Positions 1 to 9,784 of a stretch of DNA of 48,326 bases are shown in pieces (the stretch's first letter is position 1; each line of letters opens with the position of its first letter). Under the pieces are notes generated by a model. The model was not told where the DNA came from and ran no database searches. It was given only the letters and a program-made list of their open reading frames with translations. A program made the translations under genes and the position numbers. The stretch spans positions 1-48,326 of the forward strand of contig JAUCBJ010002377.1 in NCBI GenBank assembly GCA_032718475.1, read 5' to 3'. This DNA is from Nemertoderma westbladi. Its lineage: Eukaryota; Xenacoelomorpha; Nemertodermatida; Nemertodermatidae.

Positions 1-3000
1 CGTGGTGGCATCAATCCAATATCTCACTAGTACGATGCACCCCAGGGCCCTTATAATGACCTGGGCCATCTGCACGGCCAGTACCGACGCCATTAGTTCT
101 AGGCGCGGTATGGTGGCCTGTGCTTTGGGTGCTACCCTTGCTTTGCTATAGACCAGACGTGGGCGGTATTTGGCTGACTGCTGATGCAAGTAGGCAACTG
201 CCCCATACCCCACGCTGGAGGCGTCCGCGAACACATGTAGCTCTACAGCTGCCATGTCCCCGTTTGGAAAGTAAGGCCGTGGGATAATGAGACGGGATAT
301 TTGTTCCAGGCTCATTAACCAGGCGTTCCACCTGTCGGCCATCCTGGCAGACACCGGAGCATCCCACGCTCCATTGTCTAAAGTCACCTCCCTCAGAATC
401 TGTTTTCCTACAAGTATGTTTGGTGCCACGAGGCCCAGTGGGTCATATATCCGTGAAATGAAAGACAAGTAGGCCCTCCTCGTATGTATCACCTGAAGAG
501 GAGCCTTAAACTTGTATTCTAGTACGTCTGAGGCTTTCTCCCAGGAGATGCCCAGTACCCGAGAGTCTGGCTTACTCGGGTCTGATGTTACCAGTGCCGA
601 GGTGGTCTCCGGGTTGGCACAGTCTGGTGGGATGTATGAGGCCGGCTGCCCCATATCTCCCCCCAGGAGGTCGCCATTGTCATCGTCGGCGCTCGGGTCT
701 GATACCTTTCCCTCTTCCTTGTCCATCGCATACATGAACTTGGGCGAGTTGGAGCGGAACTTGGTAAGGTTGAAACCGCCCGTGGAAAGGCAGTCGCGGG
801 CCGTGATGGCCAGCTGGATGAGGTCGGCTTCGGAGTTACCCGACTTCATCCCATCGTCAACATAAAAATCGTTTGTTATAAAGTCTCTCACTGGCGGAGC
901 CACCGACTCACTCGCGGTAGTGCGTCGTAGTGCTGTGGTGGCCACACACGGAGAACACTTAGCCCCAAAGATATGTACCAACATCTGGTACACCTCCGGC
1001 GCTGTGTCCAGCTGATCCCCACTATACCACAGGAAACGCTGGCTGTCCGCGTCGTCTTCATAAACGAAGACCTGGTGAAACATGGCCTCTACGTCACATG
1101 TGAAGGCGTAGAGGCCCATGCGGAACCTTAGCAGGATGTCAACCCCGCTATTGAAAACATTGGGTCCCTCTAATAAGTAGTCATTAAGCGATTTACCCAA
1201 GTATTTCGCCGCTGCGTCGTTGACCAGTCGCAGCTTGGATGCCCCTTTGGTAACGTGTAGGGGCAGATAGTAAGTTCGAGGAGACTCGGGTGCCCCCGCC
1301 GTGAGTTTACGGGCCCACCCTTTGTCTATATACTTCTGAATCTGTTTCTCAACAAATTCGTGTTTGTCAGGGTGTTTAGTCAATGACCGTTTGAGTCGGT
1401 TGAGTCTCATCTCCGCCATGGTTCTATTGTTAACCAAGGGTACTGCTCGATCTTTCCAGAGCATTGGAGCTGAGTAATGCCCGCCGCTCAAGATCATCTC
1501 CCTGTTCAATACATCGGTCGATATCTTGTCCGCCTGTGAGGCGCCCACGGCTGGGTTATATAAGCCCTCGGTATCTATGTCATAGAGCCTTTCTAGGTCG
1601 CGCCTGGTTTCTTCCTCTCGTTCTCGGACCTCCTCCAATGTGAGTTCCGAAGACTCGGTGGGGTGCCCTTTCCCGGCCACGGTGAAGACTGGTCTAGCCA
1701 GCCCTGCACTGTGTCTGTCGGGCTGCTCATCAATGTCCTTTACAGGTCCCGTCATACACCAACCATATGGGGTTAGCATGACCTGGGGGTCCCTTTCGGG
1801 GTCTGGTCCTTCGATGGAAGGCTGCAGTAGCCGGTGAGAACCTGGGCAATCTATACCAATGAGTACTGATACATAGGGTACATCCAGGTCATTGGGTATG
1901 TTAAAGTTCAGTCCTCGGGCGTGTGTGTATTGTTGAATTTCATCGGCCGAGGGCCGGTCTGCCGGTACGTTGAGCTCGGGTAGAACCCGAGCTTCAACAA
2001 GGTCCGACTTATATTGGGAATATGTCACAATAGATTTGAATCGACATAGAATCAAGTCGTACTCTACGTCTCTGTCCGGGTTGGCGATGGTACAGAGTTG
2101 CATAAATGCCTTCCTTCGTTTAACTTGAAGGCGGTCTGCAACCACTCTGTCCATCATCGTTATCGCTGAACCTCCGTCTAAGAGCCCCAAAGTGGTTACC
2201 TGCTGGCCGCGGTTATCACATACCGCTAATGCAACAATCCTCAGGTACACATAGGGTTTAATCTTCGGTGGTTTCCGCAACCTCCGTCTCATGGGGAAGA
2301 CAGGGAAGGCCACCTGCTTATCGGCCACCCTCTCCCCCGCTGTCCTACTATCCGCATGTTTATGCGCCTGCTGCTCGGTGGACTTACCGTCCCCCTCTGT
2401 GTTCTTACTATCGTATGGGCATGCCCGCCCAGAGTGCCCTGTTCGGGCACAAGTCCAACACAAGTGATGCTTCCTAGCATACGCCTTGTGTGTGTCGGCG
2501 TCCATCTTCTGCCAGTTTCTGCACTCAATCGTTCTGTGAGACGTTCCCCTATGGAACTGGCAATACCTTTCTTCATTGAAAGGGAACTCCCCGATGTCTA
2601 TATGGAAGACATCTTTCACCCATTGCCCACTTCCCCTGCTCGCTGTGGGTGGGGCGCTTCCGCTTTTAGATTCCTCGAAGCGGACCTGTCGATTGTTAGT
2701 TGGTGGGGTCGACCCGCCCCGACTGCTCTCCCGCGAAGGCGATCGGCCCGTCGCTCGATTATGCGCCGGTTCCGACAGTCTACCCCTGTAGTTGTTGTCC
2801 CCAACGTTGTTACAGGCGAATTTTTGGGTATTGCTCGACTTCCAATTGGATTTGAAACGGCCCGTGGGGTATTCCCTTTTCCCACGGTCTCCTTGTTCCT
2901 GTCGACTTCGCCCTTTATCCTTGGGGTATTTTAGACAGCGCTGATTAGCGCTCGCTGCCTTGTACTCCATGAAGTCCGCAAATTCTCCTAGCGTTGCTCG

Positions 3001-3828
3001 GCGATGTTGCGTAGCTGTAATCTTTGTCACTTGCTGCGCCCAGCTGCGACGCAGATGTAGTGGTAGTACATCAACCACTTGATTCAGCAGCCCGCCCGCC
3101 TTGAGATGGTAGGTCTCGCCCATCGTCTCGATGGAATTAATCAGCTGATTTATTCGATCGCTGTATTCGGTCATCTCGTCTGGAGTTTCAACCCTCACCC
3201 CATCAGTGAGGTGAAATATGGCGTCATCAATGATCTGTTCCGGATCGCCATACCGATCCTCTATCGCCTTCCAGGCCTTCCTGAACCCATTCAACTGGCC
3301 CTGGAAACGATTAACGAGTTTCCTCGGGTCGCCCGCTAGATAAGTCGCCAAAAAGGTTAGTCGGCGGGTGTCTGACATTTCCTTTGTTAGAATTTCGTTG
3401 GAAAACAGAGCCCGAAATTGTATGTATTCCTCGGGGTGTTTCCCATCGAATTTAAAGGCTAAGGATTTTGGCAGCTCATTCTGCTCACGTATAATGTGGA
3501 GCATTTTCGCTGTCGAAACCGCCTCGTTATCGTGGGTTGAGTTTGTGTCATTGTACACGCGCGGTGATGAGTCCGCCCGTGTTGACGTGGGCTCCTCCGA
3601 CGGTCCGAAGGGGTCTATATACCGTCCGACACCGTTGGTAGGGTACGCAAGCGGAGGTAGCTCAAACCCCGGCTCACCCAACCGACTTCCCGGCCGTGGG
3701 TAATCCGGGTATTGTTCTCTAGCTGGGGACTCGCCCGTTCGCCTCCCTGAAGGGGGAGGGTCTGGGTGAGTTGTACTTTCATATATGGAATTCTGTTGGG
3801 GCCATTCAGAATTTCCAAATGAACGCAT
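1..3828 (-). CDS. BEL/Pao retrotransposon pol polyprotein (partial; runs off left edge)
   Basis: One minus-strand frame is open from about 3828 to the window edge (about 1276 codons). In order it shows a DUF1759-like gag segment (about 3510-3200), a zinc knuckle of CxxCx4GHx4C form (about 2460-2420, read as CWTCARTGHSGRAC), an aspartic protease motif LLDGGSA (about 2190-2164), and RT with the first acidic motif CDVEAMFHQV and the catalytic YVDD at 864-853. A Pao-type stretch (SFISRIYDPLGLVAP) and an RNase H-like segment (VFADASSVGYGAVAYL, then IPRLELMA) follow, ending in YWIDATT at base 1. Integrase and the 3' LTR must lie to the left. The order protease-RT-RNase H with DGGSA and the Pao block is diagnostic of BEL/Pao. 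No stop or missing catalytic residue was seen, so this copy may be young. It lies in a different frame from the gag-like ORF upstream. The start is uncertain; ATG at 3828 is the first in frame after the overlap. Confidence 0.9.
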   Translation of the reverse strand, partial: MRSFGNSEWPQQNSIYESTTHPDPPPSGRRTGESPAREQYPDYPRPGSRLGEPGFELPPLAYPTNGVGRYIDPFGPSEEPTSTRADSSPRVYNDTNSTHDNEAVSTAKMLHIIREQNELPKSLAFKFDGKHPEEYIQFRALFSNEILTKEMSDTRRLTFLATYLAGDPRKLVNRFQGQLNGFRKAWKAIEDRYGDPEQIIDDAIFHLTDGVRVETPDEMTEYSDRINQLINSIETMGETYHLKAGGLLNQVVDVLPLHLRRSWAQQVTKITATQHRRATLGEFADFMEYKAASANQRCLKYPKDKGRSRQEQGDRGKREYPTGRFKSNWKSSNTQKFACNNVGDNNYRGRLSEPAHNRATGRSPSRESSRGGSTPPTNNRQVRFEESKSGSAPPTASRGSGQWVKDVFHIDIGEFPFNEERYCQFHRGTSHRTIECRNWQKMDADTHKAYARKHHLCWTCARTGHSGRACPYDSKNTEGDGKSTEQQAHKHADSRTAGERVADKQVAFPVFPMRRRLRKPPKIKPYVYLRIVALAVCDNRGQQVTTLGLLDGGSAITMMDRVVADRLQVKRRKAFMQLCTIANPDRDVEYDLILCRFKSIVTYSQYKSDLVEARVLPELNVPADRPSADEIQQYTHARGLNFNIPNDLDVPYVSVLIGIDCPGSHRLLQPSIEGPDPERDPQVMLTPYGWCMTGPVKDIDEQPDRHSAGLARPVFTVAGKGHPTESSELTLEEVREREEETRRDLERLYDIDTEGLYNPAVGASQADKISTDVLNREMILSGGHYSAPMLWKDRAVPLVNNRTMAEMRLNRLKRSLTKHPDKHEFVEKQIQKYIDKGWARKLTAGAPESPRTYYLPLHVTKGASKLRLVNDAAAKYLGKSLNDYLLEGPNVFNSGVDILLRFRMGLYAFTCDVEAMFHQVFVYEDDADSQRFLWYSGDQLDTAPEVYQMLVHIFGAKCSPCVATTALRRTTASESVAPPVRDFITNDFYVDDGMKSGNSEADLIQLAITARDCLSTGGFNLTKFRSNSPKFMYAMDKEEGKVSDPSADDDNGDLLGGDMGQPASYIPPDCANPETTSALVTSDPSKPDSRVLGISWEKASDVLEYKFKAPLQVIHTRRAYLSFISRIYDPLGLVAPNILVGKQILREVTLDNGAWDAPVSARMADRWNAWLMSLEQISRLIIPRPYFPNGDMAAVELHVFADASSVGYGAVAYLHQQSAKYRPRLVYSKARVAPKAQATIPRLELMASVLAVQMAQVIIRALGCIVLVRYWIDATT

Positions 3829-6331
3829 TGTTGTTCGTGGGGGGGGGGCTCGGTGAGCCCCCTTTTCTGCAGAGCTCCGCCAGATACCTCGACTCTGGCC
3901 TACCCCTGTGGGCGGTTGCGTCGGGCCTCTCGGAGGCCGACTCCCGTCCGTCCCCTCTGTCCGTCTGCAGGTCCCCTGCTCGGGCTGCAGTCTCACTGAT
4001 TGTCGGCGCCGTCCGCGGTGCAAAGCCGACGGTCCCGCTCTGTCTGTTCACTCTCCCCCGGCTGGCGGTATTGTCTACCGCCGGCGCGAATTCTGGGGCC
4101 CCTACTCGGAGTCCCCTCGAGTTCGCCGTAGGGGAACTTCCCTGTTCCCCTTGTTCTGCGATAATTAACTTACCAGTATTATCTTGCAGAAGTTTGAGGG
4201 AGGTTAGCACTCTTAAACCCTGGTGGTCCGCCTCCCTCGAGGCGTGGCTCTGTGTGTGTGTGGAGGCGGTGTCTACCTCCCCCTGTGTTACTCGGAACCC
4301 TACTGCGGGCTCCCCCTGTCCAACCTGGAGCTGTCCTTCTCGCTCCCCCTGTGTCGCCTCCTCTGCTGGGAGCCCACCCCGATTCTGGGTGGGGTAATAC
4401 ATTGCTGTTCCTCTCGGTTCGTTTACCTCGTCGGTATCGACGACCACTACGGCCGGCGCTACCTGGGGAGGTTTCATGGCAGCCGGAGGCAGCTCCTGTA
4501 TCGCTGTGATCCTGGCTGCGCCAGGCGGAGGCGGACCCGTAAAAATACCCGGGCCGCCCTTCCTGGTAGCACCAGGCGGAGGCGGACCCGTAAAAATACC
4601 CGGGCCGCCGTAAAAACTCGTTCCTCTTATAACTGTGGGAATTATATTAGGTGTAGTGCTTATAGTAGGTGTAGTGGTGTGTGTAGTTACTACCGTAGGT
4701 ACTACAACTATCGGTGGGGTGCTTACTGTGGGTGCTATAGTTGCTGCAGCTACTCCTACCGGTACTCCCCCTAATTCACCACTCCCTGTCACACTGGCTC
4801 CACCCGGCCCAACCGGTTGTTTTCTGGCCGGATGAGCTGGGCCCCTATGGAGCCCTATTACCGAGGCGGGTCTGCTCAGTTCACTAGTTCGTCGGCCCGG
4901 ACTCGCTCTCGCTGAACGTACACTGTTATTGCTCACTCTGGACCCCACACCGCTACCCGCAGTGGAGCCCCCCTTCACCCCGCGCGCTTGCGCCATCGCT
5001 AACTTACGTATCGCTAATAAACGCGCCTCATCTCTCACTTTATTATCAGCCCGCAATTTCTCTCTCGCTATCTCCTCGCGGTCCGCTCGTCGGGCCGCCT
5101 CATCGGCCTCCCTATTCGCTCGTTGGGCCGCCTCATCGGCCTCCCTATTCGCTCGTTGGGCCGCCTCAATCACTCTCTGGGCCGTCTCACTCGCTCTCTG
5201 GGCCGTCTCACTCGCAACCCTCTCACATTCAAGTTTTTGGTTCATTAATTCTCGCTCAAGAGTTTCCTCTCGGTCGAGCCTTTCCATCTCAAAGAGAGCC
5301 TCTTCATACTCCACTCGGTTTTGAATGGAGTCAGACGCGTTCGAATTTGAACCACGCGGCTGACTCGCACTGTCCCCAGGTTGTATCTCATCCTGGTCTA
5401 TGCCGTCACCGGCTAGGGTTATGCCAGTCCAGCCGTTTTGTGGCTGGCTGGGTATCCCTATAAAAATGTTTCCCACCCTTACCTGTTGATTGAATAAACA
5501 TTTATCAAACGCATCGTCCAATATTCCCCCGATGTCCGTCTCCCAGTGTTTGGCTTCCTCCTCGGCGCCTTGCTCTCCAAGAATCCTGAGGTAATCGTTG
5601 ACTACCTCTAGGGCTGCCGCCAGGTCGATATCCGGTCGTCCGGCAGTCGCCCAGGTCTCCAATCGTCTTCGCTGTAATCGAAACTGTCGCCCCGCTCGCT
5701 CGATCACCCCTGTGTCAAGCTGCGCTGGGGGCCGGTTGGGGTCCGAGGAAGAACGGAGCTTCCTCCGGTTCGTTGTCCCGTTGGGCCGTCCCATCGGGTT
5801 CGTCCGATCGCCTCTTTCTCGCGAGCGTCCTCGGGCTGGATGTTTGGGTAGTGCTGGGATTAATTGCGAGGGTTCCCGGTCTGGGTCCACCCCGCTTCCC
5901 TTGTCGTCATCTATCGCCGGCTCCGGTCTGGAGGGAGGTGATCTCGATCTCTCCCGGCGTTGGTGTTCCTCTGGGAACCGTGCCGGACCGGCGGGAGGTG
6001 ATGGCGGTTCTCCTCGTTGTGGTAACTCAGTCGGGAGTGACTGCGTCGTTGCCGTGATTAACTCGTCTATCCACGTCCGTGTTTCATCGGGTGTCGTGGT
6101 CCCGGCCGGCCGCCCGACGGATTCTTCCGTCGACGGGATAGGCGGGGATTCCCGGGAGCTCGGGCCCACGGGGCTGCCGCGCCCCGATACCGGGTTGCTC
6201 AAGTCCAAGAAGGGACTCGAGGCTGTAGCTGGGGCAGCCATTGCTGCCCCGCCAGTGGCGGGTTGAACCCCGGGTTCAACCTGGCCAGGTGCCGTCGCTG
6301 GCTGACTGCCAGAAAGTAGACTGTCTGACAT
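3806..6331 (-). CDS. BEL/Pao gag-like ORF, 841 aa, with coiled coil and low-complexity repeats
   Basis: The ORF starts at ATG 6331 (MSDSLLSGSQ) and ends just inside the pol frame. The first 200 residues are Pro/Ser/Arg-rich and probably disordered. A strongly charged coiled coil follows (about residues 350-450) with back-to-back ANREADEAAQ-type units. Further on are a Thr/Val/Ile-rich stretch and two copies of GGPGIFTGPPPPGA, visible at DNA level as a direct repeat near 4520-4600. By position it is the structural protein of the element, but it lacks a zinc knuckle; that sits in the downstream frame. The C-terminus (NNNAFIWKF) overlaps the pol frame across a run of ten C on this strand (3848-3839). 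Entering pol needs a +1 shift, or the tract length may be misread. The high GC content differs sharply from the AT-rich surroundings. Confidence 0.8.
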   Translation of the reverse strand: MSDSLLSGSQPATAPGQVEPGVQPATGGAAMAAPATASSPFLDLSNPVSGRGSPVGPSSRESPPIPSTEESVGRPAGTTTPDETRTWIDELITATTQSLPTELPQRGEPPSPPAGPARFPEEHQRRERSRSPPSRPEPAIDDDKGSGVDPDREPSQLIPALPKHPARGRSRERGDRTNPMGRPNGTTNRRKLRSSSDPNRPPAQLDTGVIERAGRQFRLQRRRLETWATAGRPDIDLAAALEVVNDYLRILGEQGAEEEAKHWETDIGGILDDAFDKCLFNQQVRVGNIFIGIPSQPQNGWTGITLAGDGIDQDEIQPGDSASQPRGSNSNASDSIQNRVEYEEALFEMERLDREETLERELMNQKLECERVASETAQRASETAQRVIEAAQRANREADEAAQRANREADEAARRADREEIAREKLRADNKVRDEARLLAIRKLAMAQARGVKGGSTAGSGVGSRVSNNSVRSARASPGRRTSELSRPASVIGLHRGPAHPARKQPVGPGGASVTGSGELGGVPVGVAAATIAPTVSTPPIVVVPTVVTTHTTTPTISTTPNIIPTVIRGTSFYGGPGIFTGPPPPGATRKGGPGIFTGPPPPGAARITAIQELPPAAMKPPQVAPAVVVVDTDEVNEPRGTAMYYPTQNRGGLPAEEATQGEREGQLQVGQGEPAVGFRVTQGEVDTASTHTQSHASREADHQGLRVLTSLKLLQDNTGKLIIAEQGEQGSSPTANSRGLRVGAPEFAPAVDNTASRGRVNRQSGTVGFAPRTAPTISETAARAGDLQTDRGDGRESASERPDATAHRGRPESRYLAELCRKGGSPSPPPTNNNAFIWKF

Positions 6332-6912
6332 CCTAGGTACGGTAGCCTATGGAGGGACTGACAGGTCTGAGTTACGGAATAATGGAATACTTTTTTGGCC
6401 TATCTTACAGTTTTTTAAGGCCACTCGCCGGTTCGCGGGAAGCCGCGTCGCGGGTCTTTGTCGTGTCGTTATCGAGGCTGTCGTTTTCTGAGACAGCCCC
6501 CACTCGTGACGTTGTTTTATTTTTGGGTTGGTGTAGTGGCGTAAATATCACGTAATGATGAGTTCCCCACTGAACCGCCCAAATCAGGTAACCCGCCCGT
6601 CCGGTGGAAAGGAAACTGATAACTAAACGCTCCAGTGTGGTGTCTGTGCAGGCCGATCCCTACACAGCACCATAGTAATACAGAATATAGACAGAATATA
6701 AACAGATAACAAACAATAAATCAGATGCATTTACAAAAGATAAAATAATATAAGTGAATACGTAAAATGAATAAGGAATCTGTACTACTAAAGAACTGTG
6801 CCATAAAACAACGATATCACCTTCCACTCTTGTCACCAAACCAACTGAACCAATATTGCTAATCTGTGTCTAATGTACCCCGGTAGCGCGGATGAATATT
6901 CCCTAGTAATGA

Positions 6913-6943
6913 GCCAGACTGGGGTTTAAGACCCCAGCCTGGC
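6913..6943. repeat. Perfect-stem hairpin in the BEL leader/LTR region
   Basis: GCCAG-A-CTGGGGT, loop TTAAG, ACCCCAG-C-CTGGC: two stems of 5 and 7 bp separated by a single mismatch. It may be a structural or regulatory element of the LTR transcript. No function can be read from it. Confidence 0.7.
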
Positions 6944-7292
6944 ACCCGTACGTAGCAAAACCCTAATTAAGTACATAATCCTACTACCTAAAACTAAAAC
7001 CTACTGAAACCCCCCCCAATATAACAATAAATACGTACTACATAATGTAGTACATATTGACCGCCTAATTGTACATTCCTATCTCTGGTAAAGCTAATAT
7101 CCCATCTCCCTGCTACCTCTGTCTTGCTACAGGTGTGGCCTGGCGGCCAACCTATCCCCAATCACGTGCTCTTGTATACCTCGTTTGTAATCTACCTAGT
7201 CCCATGTCTGTATTGATACCTTGAGAGTTGACTTGGTGGAAGGCGTACGTAGTAACCTAATACTAACATTCCTGGAAATCACTGCAGCCCAA

Positions 7293-7317
7293 CCCCCCCC
7301 CCCCCCCCCCCCCCCCC
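7293..7317 (+). repeat. 25-nt poly-C tract
   Basis: Uninterrupted run of C. Similar G runs occur at 9327-9341 and 11857-11875. Such tracts can form quadruplex or i-motif structures and are prone to length errors in assembly. Confidence 0.95.
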
Positions 7318-7641
7318 GTGTGCCCTGTAACTAGTCAGTCCGTGATCTTACCTACACCTACAGTACAAACGCTACAGTAATTACCCCTACAGTACAAACA
7401 TTAGGCTTGGGTGGGAAACCCGTGGTACTCGTATAATATATGTGTGGGTTTGGGAAGGGTAAGGTTCCGGTTGTCGGACACACTGTAGATCCCTTCCTAT
7501 AATAAATATATAATTACATCACAACATTATAATTATAACAATATAGCAGGGAACTGATATATATCGCAGGTAGGCGTACTGTAATAACAATAGGTGTATA
7601 ATGCATCTGCCTATACTGGTATATCTGTTCCAGACATGTAC

Positions 7642-7788
7642 CAGACTAGTTAACCAGTCAGCTTAGTTGTTCACGTGCTGCTCGAAGTCCCAGACTAGGT
7701 AACCAGTCAGCTTAGTTGTTCACGTGCTGCACGAAGCCCCAGACTAGTTAATGTGCTGGTTTAGTTGTTCACGAGCTGCTCGAAGTCC
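7642..7788. repeat. Three tandem 49-bp units (candidate LTR enhancer repeats)
   Basis: Units begin at 7642, 7691 and 7740 with CAGACTAG and share TTAGTTGTTCACG and GCTGC(T/A)CGAAG. Units 1 and 2 are nearly identical; unit 3 has diverged in its first third. The position in the putative U3 of the BEL element fits duplicated enhancer repeats, though this is inference. Confidence 0.8.
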
Positions 7789-7811
7789 CAGAATAGATAA
7801 ATCAACAACAT

Positions 7812-8860
7812 TAACGGATGAGTGAGTTAAACCGATAATAAATAATTTATTCTGATTCAATGTATTACATTACATGTAGTCTTACTCTATTCATGTATTC
7901 AATGTTAAAACAGATTTGAATTTACCGCCAAAATATAGGTGCAGATCTGATCTGCCACCCTTTCCAGTACAAATAACATGTCTTTCAATCATTTTAATTT
8001 CCCGCGCTATGGAGCAGGGTGGCACCTTTTAGGGACTTGTTTATTTTGGCGACCAAAATGACCAAAACGGCCAAATAAAAACTGCGGTATTTATGAAAGG
8101 GACTCTTGAGGCACGTAGGCTTGTCAATCACAGCCAGTGAATAGATGCTCAGTGTAAATAAAGCCCATTAGGTAGAGAGAAAGGCTCTAGTGTAATAACG
8201 GCTGGACTCGCCATTGTAGTAAACATGCCTGTAAGAGTGCAGTGTGAGGCGCTAAGTGAACAGCACTAAATTAATGCGGGATATTGTTTGTCTTACTACT
8301 GTAATTTTGTGCTATTCTCCCTTCGCGTTCAAGAGCAAGACGTTCCGACGTTCGATCATATGTGATAAACAAGATATCAGATATCACCTGTTCTAGAATT
8401 GCTACCGGTGTGCGAAATACCAGTGCTAGTTTACAGTCCTCCAATCGTTAATATTGTCTATATTGTTACAAAATTAAATCAATTACTTTATTCAGTTATT
8501 CTACTATTTTTAAATATATGTCATCCTCATCATCACTTCTTACAAAGCAAATGTAAACCAAACATAATTTTAAGAATAAGTTGTTCAATATATTTGTTTT
8601 GAAGTTTTTACGTTACTAGAACAATTAATTGTTACATAGTAGGAACTCTGATTCACCTATTCTAAAGTAGTCAAGATAGACATATTGTTTATTTAATTTT
8701 GTAATAAAGGTAAATTAAATAGCCTTTTCATAAAATATATTTCATTAAGACTTAACAACACTTAGTGTTGTTTGTATGTTATTGTGAAATAAGTCTAATT
8801 TTAATGAATCATTATTATCATATAATAAACAACTTGGCCTTTTCTTTCAGTTGCAGTCAT
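7812..8860. other. AT-rich spacer, no gene seen
   Basis: No coding similarity was recognised. It contains one copy of a TTGGTC/TTTTGGC-type module (8046-8073) that recurs near 9130 and 9182, and long A/T stretches from 8400 to 8850. Confidence 0.6.
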
Positions 8861-8930
8861 GGGCCGAAACGTCCGGACCGAATCGTCCGGGCCGAATCGT
8901 CCGGACCGAAACGTCCTACGCCGAAACGTC
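8861..8930. repeat. Five tandem 14-bp near-palindromes related to the fold-back element units
   Basis: Five units of exactly 14 bp follow the pattern GG(A/G)CCGAA(A/T)CGTCC, starting at 8861, 8875, 8889, 8903 and 8917. The last is degenerate (TACGCCGAAACGTC). The inner tetramers GGAC/GTCC make each unit nearly self-complementary. The same pattern with TT instead of TC or AC (GGACCGAATTGTCC) builds the fold-back element at 41635-42777, some 33 kb away. Confidence 0.85.
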
Positions 8931-9181
8931 TGTATACCGCCTGTGCTGTATCAATGCCTCAGTGGGTGGTCTCTACTACAACTGCAAGCGCAAGGCCCGA
9001 CTCAGCTCCGGGTAAGTTAACAATCTGTCAATAATAAAAATGAAAGCGAGACGACATTTAGTCAGAGCAACCAAATGGATGGCCAAGGAGGCTGAATGCC
9101 TGGACTTAGCTGAGTCGAGCTAAATCGCTTCGCCAAAACGACCAAACAGCCCATTGGAATACACTACATTTTTTGGCGATT

Positions 9182-9210
9182 TTGGTCATTTTGGCCGCCA
9201 AAACGACCAA
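9182..9210. repeat. Near-perfect palindrome, 14-bp arms
   Basis: TTGGTCATTTTGGC is followed after one base by GCCAAAACGACCAA; 13 of 14 positions pair. Half-copies of the same module lie at about 9131-9146 and 8046-8073, which suggests a small family of inverted-repeat elements. Confidence 0.75.
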
Positions 9211-9318
9211 GTTAATGCTTATTGGGATTGGGACTGTATGTGCTCTGTAAACACTAACAGACATCGCAAGAGACATCATAGCTACAGTAGTGCAGCATCT
9301 GGCAAGAGGCTTCGCGAA

Positions 9319-9341
9319 GGGGGGGTGGGGGGGGGGGGGGG
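9319..9341 (+). repeat. G-rich tract (G7-T-G15)
   Basis: Two G runs separated by a single T. Possible quadruplex former; the length may be unreliable. Confidence 0.9.
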
Positions 9342-9784
9342 CGTCGTTCTCGTTGCGAATGCGCACTCAATAATTAATTCCATTCCATGTAGTGGTATTT
9401 ACTCTGATTTCAATGGTTGGCAACACATGTAGGTCCAATTTTTGCTTTATCACTTTCCGATGCATATCATTAACACTGTATTATTATCGTAATTTATCAA
9501 TTCAGTTATTCACTCTTTAGTTATATTTATAAACTTTGTTGGAATTAAAGAGATAAGATAAATTAAATTTATCTTAATATCTTAAAAAGAAGAGTATCAT
9601 AATGTATGGATGGCTTATATTCGTTACATTTAAATTGGTTAAAATTGCACCAAAAATATCTCATCATCTACTTACAGTACTTTCACAATCACACATGTAT
9701 TACTATTGTATTAGGCTTATCATGTATTGACTACATACAGTATAGCCTTCTGGTGCTCCCTTAAGGCAAGTTGACAGTTTTCCC

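Larger units (their letters stand above)
6636..7811 (-). mobile_element. Probable 5' LTR/leader of the BEL/Pao element, boundaries tentative
   Basis: This AT-rich, non-coding stretch lies immediately 5' of the gag-like ORF on the minus strand, where a 5' LTR belongs. On the + strand a tRNA-3'-end-like CCA (6632-6634) is followed one base later by TG at 6636. On the minus strand that reads as an LTR end in CACCACA followed by a primer-binding-site-like TGGAGCG. The outer end is guessed at the ACA near 7811. The second LTR is outside the window, so identity between LTRs cannot be tested. The stretch contains a hairpin, a 25-C tract and a 49-bp triplicated repeat. Confidence 0.35.
8931..9780. 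other. Spacer with palindromic module and G tracts, no gene seen
   Basis: Nothing coding was recognised. It holds the 9182-9210 palindrome, a half copy at about 9131-9146, and G runs at 9319-9325 and 9327-9341. Confidence 0.55.

Noticed and set aside
3771-6266. Plus-strand ORFs of 130-220 codons across the BEL gag region
   Set aside because: Shadows of the minus-strand coding sequence caused by high GC content; no motifs.
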